Assembly: GCF_000812665.2 (NCBI RefSeq)
Contig: NZ_CP014327.1
Coordinates: forward strand, 956,001-1,020,000
Direction of reading: 5' to 3'
From: Falsihalocynthiibacter arcticus
GTDB taxonomy: Bacteria > Pseudomonadota > Alphaproteobacteria > Rhodobacterales > Rhodobacteraceae
DNA length: 64,000 nt
The translations under genes and the position numbers were made by a program. Shown here in pieces: positions 9,242 through 17,498 of the stretch. Within the stretch, counting starts at the first letter, position 1. Each line of letters begins with the position of its first letter. The notes under the pieces were generated by a model that worked only from the letters and a program-made list of their open reading frames with translations, ran no database searches and was not told where the DNA came from.

Positions 9242-10379
9242 TCAATGCCGCCGAGAGGCTCGAGACGACTTGGTCCTGATCTTGATCGGTTAGACCGAAA
9301 TACAACGGGATGCTGATCGCGCGTTTATAGTAGGATTCTGCGTTGGGATAGTCGCCCCAGTTGAACCCACGGTTGCGCCAATACGCTTGCGTATGGACCG
9401 GAATATAATGCACATTTACGCCAATCCCCGCCGCCCGCAGCGCCGCAAAAACCACCGCTCGATTGTCCACCTGAATAGGGTAGAGATGGAACGCAGAATA
9501 AGCGTTAGCCGATTGGGCTGGGCAGGTCAGCGGGAGGTCCGTTAGAAGCCTGTCATAGCGCGTTGCCAGTTGATTTCGGCGTTCCACAAACTCCGCAAGG
9601 CGGGTCATTTGCGAACAGCCCAATGCGGCCTGCAACTCGGTCATGCGATAGTTGTATCCCAACGCAACCTGCTCATACGCCCACGGACCATCAAGCTCTT
9701 CACCGGTCAATGAAGCCGGATCGCGCGTTACACCATGCGAGCGATAAAGCTCCATGCGCCGTGCAAGTTCTGGGTCTTGGGTGGTGGCAAGCCCGCCTTC
9801 TGCGGTGGTGACAATTTTTACGGGGTGAAAGGAAAACACGGTGATATCACTATGCGTGCAATCGCCCACGGGCTGGCCTTGGTATGCGGCCCCGATGGCG
9901 TGAGATGCGTCTTCGATAATGCGCACACCATATTGTTTGGCAAGCGCCCCAATCCGGTCCATCGCTGGGCTTTGCCCCGCAAAATGCACAGGAATCAAAA
10001 CCTTAGGCAAAGTTCCAGCACGCTCCGCCGCAGCCAATTTTTCGGCAAGGGCGTCGGGACACATCATGTAGGTTTGCGGATCCGTATCCACAAACGAAAC
10101 ATCTGCACCGCAATATAGCCCCACATTTGCCGAGGCGACAAAGGTGTTCGGAACGGTCCACAACCAATCGCCACGCCCTAGGTCCAACGCCATACACGCG
10201 ATATGCAACGCTGACGTCGCCGAATTCACCGCGACGCCAAAAGCCGCGTTGCAGGAACTGGCAACCGCTGCTTCAAAGGCTGGAACGGCGGGGCCTTGCG
10301 TGAGGTAGTCTGATCGCAAAACCCTTACGACCGCTTCAATATCCTCATCCGAAATCTCTTGGCGGCCATATGGGATCAT
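9231..10379 (-). CDS. pseC: UDP-4-amino-4,6-dideoxy-N-acetyl-L-altrosamine aminotransferase PseC
   Basis: 382 residues, a DegT/DnrJ/EryC1 PLP-dependent aminotransferase. It converts the 4-keto product of PseB to the 4-amino sugar, with glutamate as amino donor in the family. The N-terminus IPYGRQEISDEDIEAVVRVLRSDYLTQGP is characteristic of PseC. The PLP lysine sits in SFHPVKIVTTAEGG, and HAIGAAYQGQPVG and YNYRMTELQAALG follow the family pattern. Its start shares one base with the pseB stop (TAATG), so the two are translationally coupled. The next gene overlaps its 3' end by 11 bases. Confidence 0.94.
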   Translation of the reverse strand: MIPYGRQEISDEDIEAVVRVLRSDYLTQGPAVPAFEAAVASSCNAAFGVAVNSATSALHIACMALDLGRGDWLWTVPNTFVASANVGLYCGADVSFVDTDPQTYMMCPDALAEKLAAAERAGTLPKVLIPVHFAGQSPAMDRIGALAKQYGVRIIEDASHAIGAAYQGQPVGDCTHSDITVFSFHPVKIVTTAEGGLATTQDPELARRMELYRSHGVTRDPASLTGEELDGPWAYEQVALGYNYRMTELQAALGCSQMTRLAEFVERRNQLATRYDRLLTDLPLTCPAQSANAYSAFHLYPIQVDNRAVVFAALRAAGIGVNVHYIPVHTQAYWRNRGFNWGDYPNAESYYKRAISIPLYFGLTDQDQDQVVSSLSAALNVI

Positions 10380-11377
10380 TAGAATTTACCGATTTTACCA
10401 CTGTTCGCGGCAATCCATTCTTGAAGCTCCGCGACGCCCATCCACTCGGAATTTCCGTCCGAAGTATACTCAAAATCTTCGGCAACTTTTTTGCCGTCTT
10501 TGATCCGATATGGGTCTTTTGACCAATTGTGAATCGCAGGAATGATTTTGAAATACTTGTCGTATTCATACGTGTGGGGCGCGTCTTCGACACCGATCAT
10601 CTGCTCGTGCAATTTCTCGCCGGGGCGGATGCCAATGGTCTCTTGTTTTGCTCCGGGAACAACCGCCGATGCAATGTCGAGGATGTTCATGGACGGAATT
10701 TTGCGCACGTAAGTTTCGCCGCCAACCATATCCTCAAACGCGTGCCAAACCAGATCAACACCCTCTTCAAGGGAAATCATGAAGCGAGTCATCCGTGGAT
10801 CGGTGATCGGCAGCGATCCTTTTTCTTTGAGGCTATCGAAAAACGGAATAACCGACCCACGCGAGCCCATAACATTGCCGTACCGCACCACAGAAAAGCG
10901 GCATTTGTCGGCGCCGGAATAGGAATTCCCCGCGACAAAAAGCTTGTCGGACGCCAATTTCGTCGCGCCATAAAGGTTCACGGGGCTCGAGGCCTTATCC
11001 GTGCTCAAGGCAACACAGCGCTTCACGCCTTTGTCGATACAGGCATCAATCACGTTCATCGCGCCATTAATGTTGGTTTTGACACATTCAAACGGGTTAT
11101 ATTCCGCGATCGGCACGATTTTGGTGGCCGCGGCATGAACAACAAAATCCACATCATCCAGCGCGCGCATCAAGCGGTCGCGGTCGCGGACGTCACCGAT
11201 GAAAAACCGCACACGTGGGTCATCGCCATAGGTTTTGGCCATTTCCCATTGTTTCATCTCGTCGCGCGAATAGATGATGATGCGCTTAGGATTGTACTTT
11301 TCAAGCGTCATAGGAACGAAATGCGATCCAAAAGAGCCAGTTCCGCCAGTCAGGAGAATTGTAGAGCCGGTCAGCAT
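10379..11377 (-). CDS. pseB: UDP-N-acetylglucosamine 4,6-dehydratase (inverting) PseB
   Basis: 332 residues, an extended SDR/NAD(P)-dependent epimerase-fold enzyme. It starts the pathway by converting UDP-GlcNAc to UDP-2-acetamido-2,6-dideoxy-arabino-hexos-4-ulose. The Rossmann motif is GGTGSFGSHF near residue 11. Instead of the usual SYK triad, the family's DK and YGATKLASDK patterns are present (LSTDKASSPVNLYGATKLASDKL), typical of FlaA1/PseB proteins. The segment RYGNVMGSRGSVIPFF is also diagnostic. It is the second gene of a minus-strand block, 118 bases after the methyltransferase gene and coupled to pseC. Confidence 0.95.
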   Translation of the reverse strand: MLTGSTILLTGGTGSFGSHFVPMTLEKYNPKRIIIYSRDEMKQWEMAKTYGDDPRVRFFIGDVRDRDRLMRALDDVDFVVHAAATKIVPIAEYNPFECVKTNINGAMNVIDACIDKGVKRCVALSTDKASSPVNLYGATKLASDKLFVAGNSYSGADKCRFSVVRYGNVMGSRGSVIPFFDSLKEKGSLPITDPRMTRFMISLEEGVDLVWHAFEDMVGGETYVRKIPSMNILDIASAVVPGAKQETIGIRPGEKLHEQMIGVEDAPHTYEYDKYFKIIPAIHNWSKDPYRIKDGKKVAEDFEYTSDGNSEWMGVAELQEWIAANSGKIGKF

Positions 11378-11495
11378 ATTTTGTCCCTTATGAGGTTGTT
11401 GATTGCTCGTTTTACATAGGCGAGCGTTAGAAGTTTTTAAACCTCGCGCAAGTCGATGTCCACAACAAGCGTTTCACGTGATCAAGGCGCGCGGT

Positions 11496-12545
11496 TTAGG
11501 ATTTAGGGCTGCGTTCCAAAACGATAACTTCGGACTGGTATTTCCCATCCTCCGAGAGGGCGCCATGAACAAAACTATCGCGGGCCAAGACGTCAAAACC
11601 ATCAAATTTCTCGACGATAAATCCGGTTGTGACCTGCTCAAGAACCCCGATATCCCCACTCTTTTCGGCGACTTTTTTGCCAATCGCATGATTGCGGACC
11701 AATACGTTTCGCGCGATCAGTGGCTTAATGATCGATATGTAATTGGCCACCACGTCAGGTTCCATTTCCTGAAACGACATGAAATTCGCAAAGAGATCAA
11801 ACTGTCCTTTTAGCTTTGGCAATTGCCACGGACACAGGACCACGGCGCTATACTTACCTTTCAGGTCATCAAGATCAATTTCATCCATCAAACGGCTCTG
11901 GGAATAATCCAACACACGATCCGCCCCAAAGACCTGTTGCAGGTACCACGTCGAAACGGCAGCAACGGGCGGGATGTCGACATTCACATAAATTCCATTG
12001 GATTGGGCCTTGAGGAATATCTCGCCAAGCGTGCCAAATCCGCCGCCAATTTCCAAACAGCTTGCAAAATCCGAGGTGTCGACTTCGCGCTTCAAAAGGT
12101 TGAGAGCGCGCATGTAATTGAGCATGGGATAACTATAGGCCCGCCCATCAAATTCAAAACGTTCACCGTCAACATCGGTGCTTTCACTCACCTTATCCAG
12201 ATCCAAACCACCCGATCGCTCACTGGCGCGGTACAAGCGATAATCCGCGCGGGCGCGATCAGAATGCGTGAGTCTCGTGGCCCAGCGCTTGCGTTTGCGC
12301 GGCGGTAATTTAGCCAAGATCGGGTCAAGGATATGCCGCCAACGGCTATAGGTATTGGACGCATAGACCGGAACGTAAAAGAAGCGCGCAGAGGGATGGG
12401 TACGGAAACTGGAAATCCCAAATTCCTGTATATCGTCTACAATTTTCTTGAGGCCACTGTTCCAAAAGTTCGTCGGTTTAAACTCTTGCGGGGCGGACTC
12501 CATATCGGTCAACATATCGTCAAGAACAGAAGTTTTCGCCATCAT
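11496..12545 (-). CDS. Putative sugar O-methyltransferase (NanM-like)
   Basis: 349 residues. The SAM-binding motif I is clear (CLEIGGGFGTLGE near residues 163-175), followed by an acidic strand end YVNVDIPPV and YLQQVFGADRVL. This layout, with 'LEIGGGxG' and 'DIPP' or 'DLPP', is what I associate with the putative sugar O-methyltransferase family found in surface polysaccharide and flagellar glycan clusters. It is the first gene of the minus-strand pse block, and the start has AAAGGACC a few bases upstream. A likely role is O-methylation of the pseudaminic acid or of a linked sugar. The acceptor is not known; family assignment is from memory of motifs, not a search. Confidence 0.65.
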   Translation of the reverse strand: MMAKTSVLDDMLTDMESAPQEFKPTNFWNSGLKKIVDDIQEFGISSFRTHPSARFFYVPVYASNTYSRWRHILDPILAKLPPRKRKRWATRLTHSDRARADYRLYRASERSGGLDLDKVSESTDVDGERFEFDGRAYSYPMLNYMRALNLLKREVDTSDFASCLEIGGGFGTLGEIFLKAQSNGIYVNVDIPPVAAVSTWYLQQVFGADRVLDYSQSRLMDEIDLDDLKGKYSAVVLCPWQLPKLKGQFDLFANFMSFQEMEPDVVANYISIIKPLIARNVLVRNHAIGKKVAEKSGDIGVLEQVTTGFIVEKFDGFDVLARDSFVHGALSEDGKYQSEVIVLERSPKS

Positions 12546-12702
12546 CGTGGTCCTTTAATCAATTGGAACCTCCCCAGTAAACCCAGAGAATTTCAGGCAT
12601 TTATGCAGGCTAGAGGACTGTTTGCAACCGCTCTCTTGTCTTGGCAATTCAAGCCGCACCCATCGCAAACCATACTATTTGCGGATATGAGAACATATAC
12701 TT

Positions 12703-12715
12703 ACACCTATGGTGT
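12703..12715. promoter_or_regulatory. Palindrome ACACC-TAT-GGTGT upstream of the caspase gene
   Basis: A perfect 5+3+5 inverted repeat lies 50 bases before the caspase start codon, in the 219-base gap between the divergent methyltransferase and caspase genes. Its size and position fit an operator for a dimeric regulator. No matching regulator is encoded nearby, and I did not find the same element upstream of the other accessory genes. Confidence 0.3.
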
Positions 12716-12764
12716 GGCTAACATGGGGTTGAAAATCGCCAATTTGAATCTTGAAAGACTGTAA

Positions 12765-14336
12765 ATGCGCATTATTATTGCACTCCTTATCTCAATACTG
12801 GCAATCACACCTACGGTTGCCCTCGCGGGTGGTCGCGTGGCCCTTTTGATCGGCAATTCAGACTATAGCCGCCCAGATCTTGCGCTTCCAAACCCCAAGA
12901 ATGACGTTATCGCGCTGGCCGAGTCCCTCAGAAATTTGGGCTTTTCCGTGACTGAAGTTATCGACCAAAGCTCGCAGGGCATGCAAGTGTCGTTGTCTGC
13001 CTTTCAAGCTGAGGCAGCTTCCGCCGAGATCGCGTTGTTTTTCTATGCAGGGCATGGCGTTCAAATTGGAGGCCAAAACTACCTAATCGGCACGGATATC
13101 GACACAATCAATGAAGAAGACCTACGCCGCGCTTCGATGACATTGACCCAAGTGCGCGACGTCTTTGAGGCCGCAGCGCCAGACATTGGGATGCTCATTT
13201 TGGACGCATGCCGCAACAACCCGTTCGCCGATGCAGGGCAGGTGGAAAAAGGATTGGTGCGCACCAAAGGGGGCGCGGGTTTGCTCATCGCCTATGCCAC
13301 TGATCCTGGAAATGTTGCCTTTGATGGCACGGGCGCAAACAGTGTGTTTACCTCTGCTCTTCTGAAAAACTTGGCGACCCCCGGACTTGAGGCGCGATTG
13401 ATGTTGGGCCGCGTGCGCCAACAAGTGGTTCTTGAGACGCAGGGCCAACAGGTGCCGTGGGTTGAGGAAGCCGTTCTGGGCGAGCATTATTTCGTTCCAG
13501 CAAGTATTGATGCGGCCCCGAAGGACCCAAATACGCTCGAATTCGCCGAATGGCGCAGAATCTCCGGCAGCACAAATCCCGCCGAATTCAGCGCATATTT
13601 GGAGCAGTTCCCCGATGGCCTGTTTGCGGATTTTGCCCGCGACCGCGTGGCGATGTTGCAAAAAAGCCAGACAATTTCTGGCAACAGCCAAGACCTCCTC
13701 GCCTCTGCCGACATTGAACAAGTGAGTGCCGCGCTGGCCGCATTGGGGTTCTACGCGTCCAATGACACCGCGCAAGCGGGCATAACCCGCAATCTAAATG
13801 CCGACATCGAAGTCGCGATGAATGCCTATCGTTCGCAATTGGCCCTCCCCAATGACGCGAGCCTTGAACAGTTATTTACCGACGCAGGCCAAGGTTCAAT
13901 GTTCCTTGCCGCCACAACCCTGCAACGCATGCGCACCGATATCGTTGCCCTGCGCAGCGTTGATCGCACCCGTGTCATCGCCCAAACTGCGCTTGTGCAA
14001 ATCACAGAAATTGCCCTGACCAACCCCGATGCCCTCCCCATTTTGGAAATTGCCAAAAAAGATATGCAAGCCATTGAGGACTCTCGTGATACGATTTTAC
14101 AAAGGCTTGATCAAAGTCGCACATATTACGACGAAATCCTCAATCGGGCCGTACTCTTTATGCCCAAAGGGGCGACGGTCGCCCTCATTGGCGGCGAAGA
14201 GCGCTCCCGCGATATGGGGCTAAATAACCAACGACTATTCAACGACGCAAATTTATTTTTGAAACATATTTCTGACGCGAATGAATCACAAAAAGGAAGT
14301 TACGCATGGCTCGTAGACGTTATTTCAGAGGGCTAA
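12765..14336 (+). CDS. Exported caspase-like protease (peptidase C14 family)
   Basis: 523 residues. A signal peptide is visible (residues 1-21, ending VALA). The caspase p20-like fold starts with GRVALLIGNSDY. The catalytic dyad is present: His97 in FFYAGHG and Cys149 in LILDACRNNPF. Between them lie the usual strands (NYLIGTDID). After the protease domain comes one repeat of the type W-x-x-ISGSTNPAEFSAYLEQFPDGLFADFARDR, common in bacterial caspase-like proteins, and then about 230 residues of mostly helical sequence ending in a likely coiled coil. The protein would act in the periplasm. The next gene, a lipoprotein, starts inside its last 31 bases, so the two are coupled. Substrate unknown. 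A second caspase-like gene lies on the other side of the T6SS (48121-49650). Confidence 0.85.
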   Translation: MRIIIALLISILAITPTVALAGGRVALLIGNSDYSRPDLALPNPKNDVIALAESLRNLGFSVTEVIDQSSQGMQVSLSAFQAEAASAEIALFFYAGHGVQIGGQNYLIGTDIDTINEEDLRRASMTLTQVRDVFEAAAPDIGMLILDACRNNPFADAGQVEKGLVRTKGGAGLLIAYATDPGNVAFDGTGANSVFTSALLKNLATPGLEARLMLGRVRQQVVLETQGQQVPWVEEAVLGEHYFVPASIDAAPKDPNTLEFAEWRRISGSTNPAEFSAYLEQFPDGLFADFARDRVAMLQKSQTISGNSQDLLASADIEQVSAALAALGFYASNDTAQAGITRNLNADIEVAMNAYRSQLALPNDASLEQLFTDAGQGSMFLAATTLQRMRTDIVALRSVDRTRVIAQTALVQITEIALTNPDALPILEIAKKDMQAIEDSRDTILQRLDQSRTYYDEILNRAVLFMPKGATVALIGGEERSRDMGLNNQRLFNDANLFLKHISDANESQKGSYAWLVDVISEG

Positions 14337-15013
14337 CACTCCTTACAACCGTGGCTTCGCTTGCCCTTGTCGCCTGCGGCCCCACGCAAACCAGTCCTAA
14401 AAAGATGGCCATTGCGCCAACGACAACCGTCTCAGCAAGTTCCGCGGAAAAGCAACTTCAACGGCAAGCCACCGCGATGCAAAAAACCATCCTAGAAGGT
14501 GCGGTCGCAGGGGCTCTCCTCGCGGGAGCTTTGAGCTCGAACAGAAGGGGTGCGATTTCAATCGGCCCTGCCATTGGCTTTGGCATGGTCATCGGCGGAT
14601 CGGCGGGAACCTACGTCGCGTTTCTTCAGAAACAGTACAGCAACAATGAGCAACGCCTCAACGCTGTGAAGTCTGATATCGACGCGAATTCCGCCGAAAT
14701 TCAACAAACAATAAATGTCATGCGGGAAGTTCTGGCCGTTCAGGAAGCGGAGCTTAAATCCGTGCGCGCGCGGGTAAATAGTGGCGCATCGCCGGAAGCT
14801 TTGTACGCCGAACTCGCCGATGCCAATGCGAACTTGCTCAATATGCAGTTGGCTATTGAAGGGGCGGACCGACGTCAAGCCGAGTTAGGTCAGGTTCGTG
14901 GCCTTGTGTTGGCCAACAATAACACATCCTTAATCGACCCCGACCTCGCCGCCTTGGCGCAACAAATTACGTCGATGAAAGCCATCGCCAATGATCTAGA
15001 AAACCAGTTGTAG
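14306..15013 (+). CDS. Lipoprotein with glycine-rich membrane-like segment and coiled coil, function unknown
   Basis: 235 residues. An N-terminal lipoprotein signal is clear: basic MARRRYFRG, hydrophobic core, lipobox LVAC with Cys at residue 24. Residues 60-105 are rich in small residues (AVAGALLAGAL, GPAIGFGMVIGGSAGTYVAF), like a glycine-zipper membrane segment. The rest (about 110-235) is predicted helical with heptad character. It overlaps the caspase gene by 31 bases and has AAGGAAG 8 bases before the ATG, so cotranslation with the protease is likely. It does not look like TssJ, which is a beta-sandwich of similar size. No known family recognised. Confidence 0.7.
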   Translation: MARRRYFRGLTLLTTVASLALVACGPTQTSPKKMAIAPTTTVSASSAEKQLQRQATAMQKTILEGAVAGALLAGALSSNRRGAISIGPAIGFGMVIGGSAGTYVAFLQKQYSNNEQRLNAVKSDIDANSAEIQQTINVMREVLAVQEAELKSVRARVNSGASPEALYAELADANANLLNMQLAIEGADRRQAELGQVRGLVLANNNTSLIDPDLAALAQQITSMKAIANDLENQL

Positions 15014-15023
15014 GGGCAAATAA

Positions 15024-15455
15024 ATGCGTAAATTTCTACCGATTCTCGGCTGTAGTTTCCTTCTGTCCGCCTGTGTTTCGAGCAGCGATCCTGCGGACGG
15101 CGGTTTTTTTAATGGTGTTCAAGGCATTTCGTCTGGCGGCTATGACGCGCGGATTGATGAGCGTGAGCAGGCCGTTGTCGCCTCCCAAAGCCGCAATTCG
15201 GATTTGCGGGCCGAGCAAGCCAACTTACAGACGCAAATCAAGGCATCCGAAAGTGACCTTGCAAAACTGAAGTTCACAATCCTCCAGCAAAAAAATGCGC
15301 TGTCGGGAATGGACCCGCAAACCAGCGCGCGTGTGAACGCGGTGTTAAATGCGAAACCTTCTGGAGCGACGGACCAATCCAAGCTTGCGGCTTTGCAAAA
15401 AACCATTTCTGATGCCAAGGCCCTCTCGGCTGAATTGGCGAAACTTGCGGCTTAA
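15024..15455 (+). CDS. Small coiled-coil lipoprotein, function unknown
   Basis: 143 residues. The lipobox LLSAC is at residues 13-17 (Cys17), after MRKFLPILGCSF. After a glycine-rich linker the protein is almost entirely a coiled coil (residues 45-143, heptads such as LRAEQANLQTQIKASESDLAKLK). It follows the first lipoprotein by 10 bases. The caspase gene and the two lipoprotein genes therefore form a tight trio. A role as an outer-membrane-anchored partner or tether of the protease is possible, but this is inference. Family not recognised. Confidence 0.7.
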   Translation: MRKFLPILGCSFLLSACVSSSDPADGGFFNGVQGISSGGYDARIDEREQAVVASQSRNSDLRAEQANLQTQIKASESDLAKLKFTILQQKNALSGMDPQTSARVNAVLNAKPSGATDQSKLAALQKTISDAKALSAELAKLAA

Positions 15456-15489
15456 GACCTTTTAAGAACCGAAAACACGGGACAATGTG

Positions 15490-16329
15490 ATGCAACAAGA
15501 CGAAGAGTTTGGAGATTTCAAAAAGGCCCTCACATCCCCCGTTTGCCCCCATTGTAAAGCGGCCATTTCCGCGCATCAGGTTCTGCAGCCTGGGCATTGT
15601 GGCGCTGAACCTTGCTTCCTTGCGCATATTTCCCGTGGTGTTCAGGCGCAAAAAGACCAGAGAGAACAAGACTATATTGAACGGCAAAACTCTGCAAAAG
15701 AAGGGAAGGCATCCGCCCTTGCAACAGCCGCGTTCCACCTAAATTGCGACACGGACGACCTTCTGATTGCGGTCGTCCCCTTCCAAAACAACCCAGTTGA
15801 GCCCCTCCCTCCCGCGCACCGCGAAGCCTTCCAGCAGCATTTGGAAAAAATCATCGAAGAGGCGTTCGCCCTTGGTTCAAGTGCCCTTGAGAACGCCGAA
15901 ATTTCACCAAATTCCAGTGCCGAGCATTCAATAATCGATGCCGCCTGTAGTACCTGCCAAGGGTTCTGTTGTGCGAGAGGTGGCGGTGAAAATCATGCGT
16001 TCCTCACTGTAAAAACAATTCTAGGCTACCTCAGTCAAAATCAGGAATTACTTCAGGAGGACGTCGTTGCGCATTATATGGACGCCCTTCCCCAAGCATC
16101 CGTTCGGGCGGCTTGCGTGTTTCAATCGGATCAAGGCTGCACCCTTGAACGCACCTCGCGCGCAGCTTTGTGCAATACATTCTACTGTCATGATCTTTTT
16201 GCCATGCATGATCTCACGAAGGGGCGCTCCGACGTCCGCATGGCAATTATTGGTGTGAACGACGACACGCCCGCAAAGGTATCCGCCTTTAGTGAAATCG
16301 CGGGCCAAATCTGTATGGACCCCGCCTAA
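15490..16329 (+). CDS. Cysteine-rich protein with a CxxCxxCC-like (YkgJ-type) metal-binding region
   Basis: About 279 residues from the ATG at 15490 (a GTG three bases earlier is also possible). Two cysteine clusters are visible: an N-terminal CPHC followed by HCGAEPC, a possible zinc finger, and a C-terminal set CSTCQGFCC ... CVFQSDQGCTLERTSRAALCNTFYC. The second set resembles the zinc/iron-chelating CxxCxxCC family (UPF0153/YkgJ), in which a CC core is followed by C-x(n)-GxC and R-x-x-x-C. No signal peptide, so it is cytoplasmic. It follows the two lipoproteins by about 34 bases. Function unknown; metal binding or protein maturation is an inference from the motif only. Confidence 0.6.
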   Translation: MQQDEEFGDFKKALTSPVCPHCKAAISAHQVLQPGHCGAEPCFLAHISRGVQAQKDQREQDYIERQNSAKEGKASALATAAFHLNCDTDDLLIAVVPFQNNPVEPLPPAHREAFQQHLEKIIEEAFALGSSALENAEISPNSSAEHSIIDAACSTCQGFCCARGGGENHAFLTVKTILGYLSQNQELLQEDVVAHYMDALPQASVRAACVFQSDQGCTLERTSRAALCNTFYCHDLFAMHDLTKGRSDVRMAIIGVNDDTPAKVSAFSEIAGQICMDPA

Positions 16330-16343
16330 TCGCCATTTCCGAG

Positions 16344-17432
16344 TCAAACACCCGCCTTAAACCCCATCGCTCGCGACGCCTTAAGGATTGGGTCCCAAAT
16401 GGTGGAGGCAATGGGCGGGGGAAATTGCGCAAAACTGCCGGTAAATTCGGCATCGCGGCGCAATTTGTTTGCATCTGATTGGCTCACTTGGGTAATATAA
16501 ATTTGACGCTCGACCCGCGCACATCCAAGCTCCTTAAATCGATGTTCGAATATAGTGTAAGGTGCGATAATCAAAGTACCCGGACTCACGGTTTTTATGA
16601 TCTGATCCTCTAGCTGTCTTAGCATTTCGATATGGCGCATGGGTCGGTAAAAATACACAACGTCATAGTTATCATAATGCGCATAATTCAACCCATCTGC
16701 TTCGATGACGTTACAGCGATCCGCTCGGGTATTCTTAAAGAGAGTCTCAGCGGCGGCAACGTAACCTGGATCAAATTCGAGTCCGTCTGCGCGATCAAAA
16801 AATGCCGAAGCGCTCAAAACTTTCAACCCGCCGCCGCATCCCACATCTAGAAACCGAACCGGATGCCTTGGACGTCGCGCCAACAGGATACGTCGCGCGG
16901 CATGGACATGCTCAATAAACACACTCTGTGGGAAGGCGATGTCGGCAAAACACCCGTGCTCGCGGGCCGTTTCATTCTGCTTGGTATTATTCAAAGTCTT
17001 GTAAAGGGAATCCAACAATTGGTCATTGACCATATTCTGCGAAATCGAAATGTCATCCGTGGCAACGGAAGGTTTAAACAATTTGCGCCTTTGTGGCGGA
17101 ATTTGATTGCGGATGAGGGTTTCAATTGCGGACCATTGGGTCATCCATGTGCGAGAATGGGTGGCTTCACTGGTCAGTTCGGCCCATTTCTGCGTCTCAA
17201 GAGCAGAGAGCGAACCGTTCAATTCGACTTCAGCCGTGCGCGCATTCGTTATTTCGGGGACAAAAAACAGAAACTTTCGGGCAACCATTGAGATTCGGCT
17301 CATCGCCAACGTGGCGCGTGCCGTATCGGCCTGCTCCGATTTGATCAACTCGGCACCGACAACTTCGACCAAATCACGAAGCTCATTCAAAATGTCCTTC
17401 AACTCGGACTTTAATTCACCGACTTGTTTCAA
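16344..17432 (-). CDS. Class I SAM-dependent methyltransferase with N-terminal helical region
   Basis: 362 residues. The SAM-binding motif I is RFLDVGCGGGLKVLSAS (about residues 192-208), motif II region is DGLEFDPGYVAAAE, and the post-I strand is NYDVVYFYRPM. The N-terminal 170 residues are helical, with no recognised domain. The C-terminus has PPPIASTIWDPI. It is convergent to the CxxCxxCC gene (14 bases between stops) and close to the M15 peptidase gene on the same strand. The substrate cannot be inferred. There is no clear link with the pse cluster 5 kb away, although a sugar or protein methyltransferase is possible. Confidence 0.7.
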   Translation of the reverse strand: MKQVGELKSELKDILNELRDLVEVVGAELIKSEQADTARATLAMSRISMVARKFLFFVPEITNARTAEVELNGSLSALETQKWAELTSEATHSRTWMTQWSAIETLIRNQIPPQRRKLFKPSVATDDISISQNMVNDQLLDSLYKTLNNTKQNETAREHGCFADIAFPQSVFIEHVHAARRILLARRPRHPVRFLDVGCGGGLKVLSASAFFDRADGLEFDPGYVAAAETLFKNTRADRCNVIEADGLNYAHYDNYDVVYFYRPMRHIEMLRQLEDQIIKTVSPGTLIIAPYTIFEHRFKELGCARVERQIYITQVSQSDANKLRRDAEFTGSFAQFPPPIASTIWDPILKASRAMGFKAGV

Positions 17433-17498
17433 TTTTCTCCCCTAGATTTTAGGCAGTCTCTCTCGGCGACACGCAACATGAATGGAAGGATAATCGCG

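Noticed and set aside
10529..11419. 296-codon plus-strand frame inside pseB
   Set aside because: Antisense to PseB, no recognisable domain.
14306..15455. The two lipoproteins as TssJ candidates
   Set aside because: They are coiled-coil or glycine-rich rather than the beta-sandwich of TssJ, and lie far from tssL-tssM.
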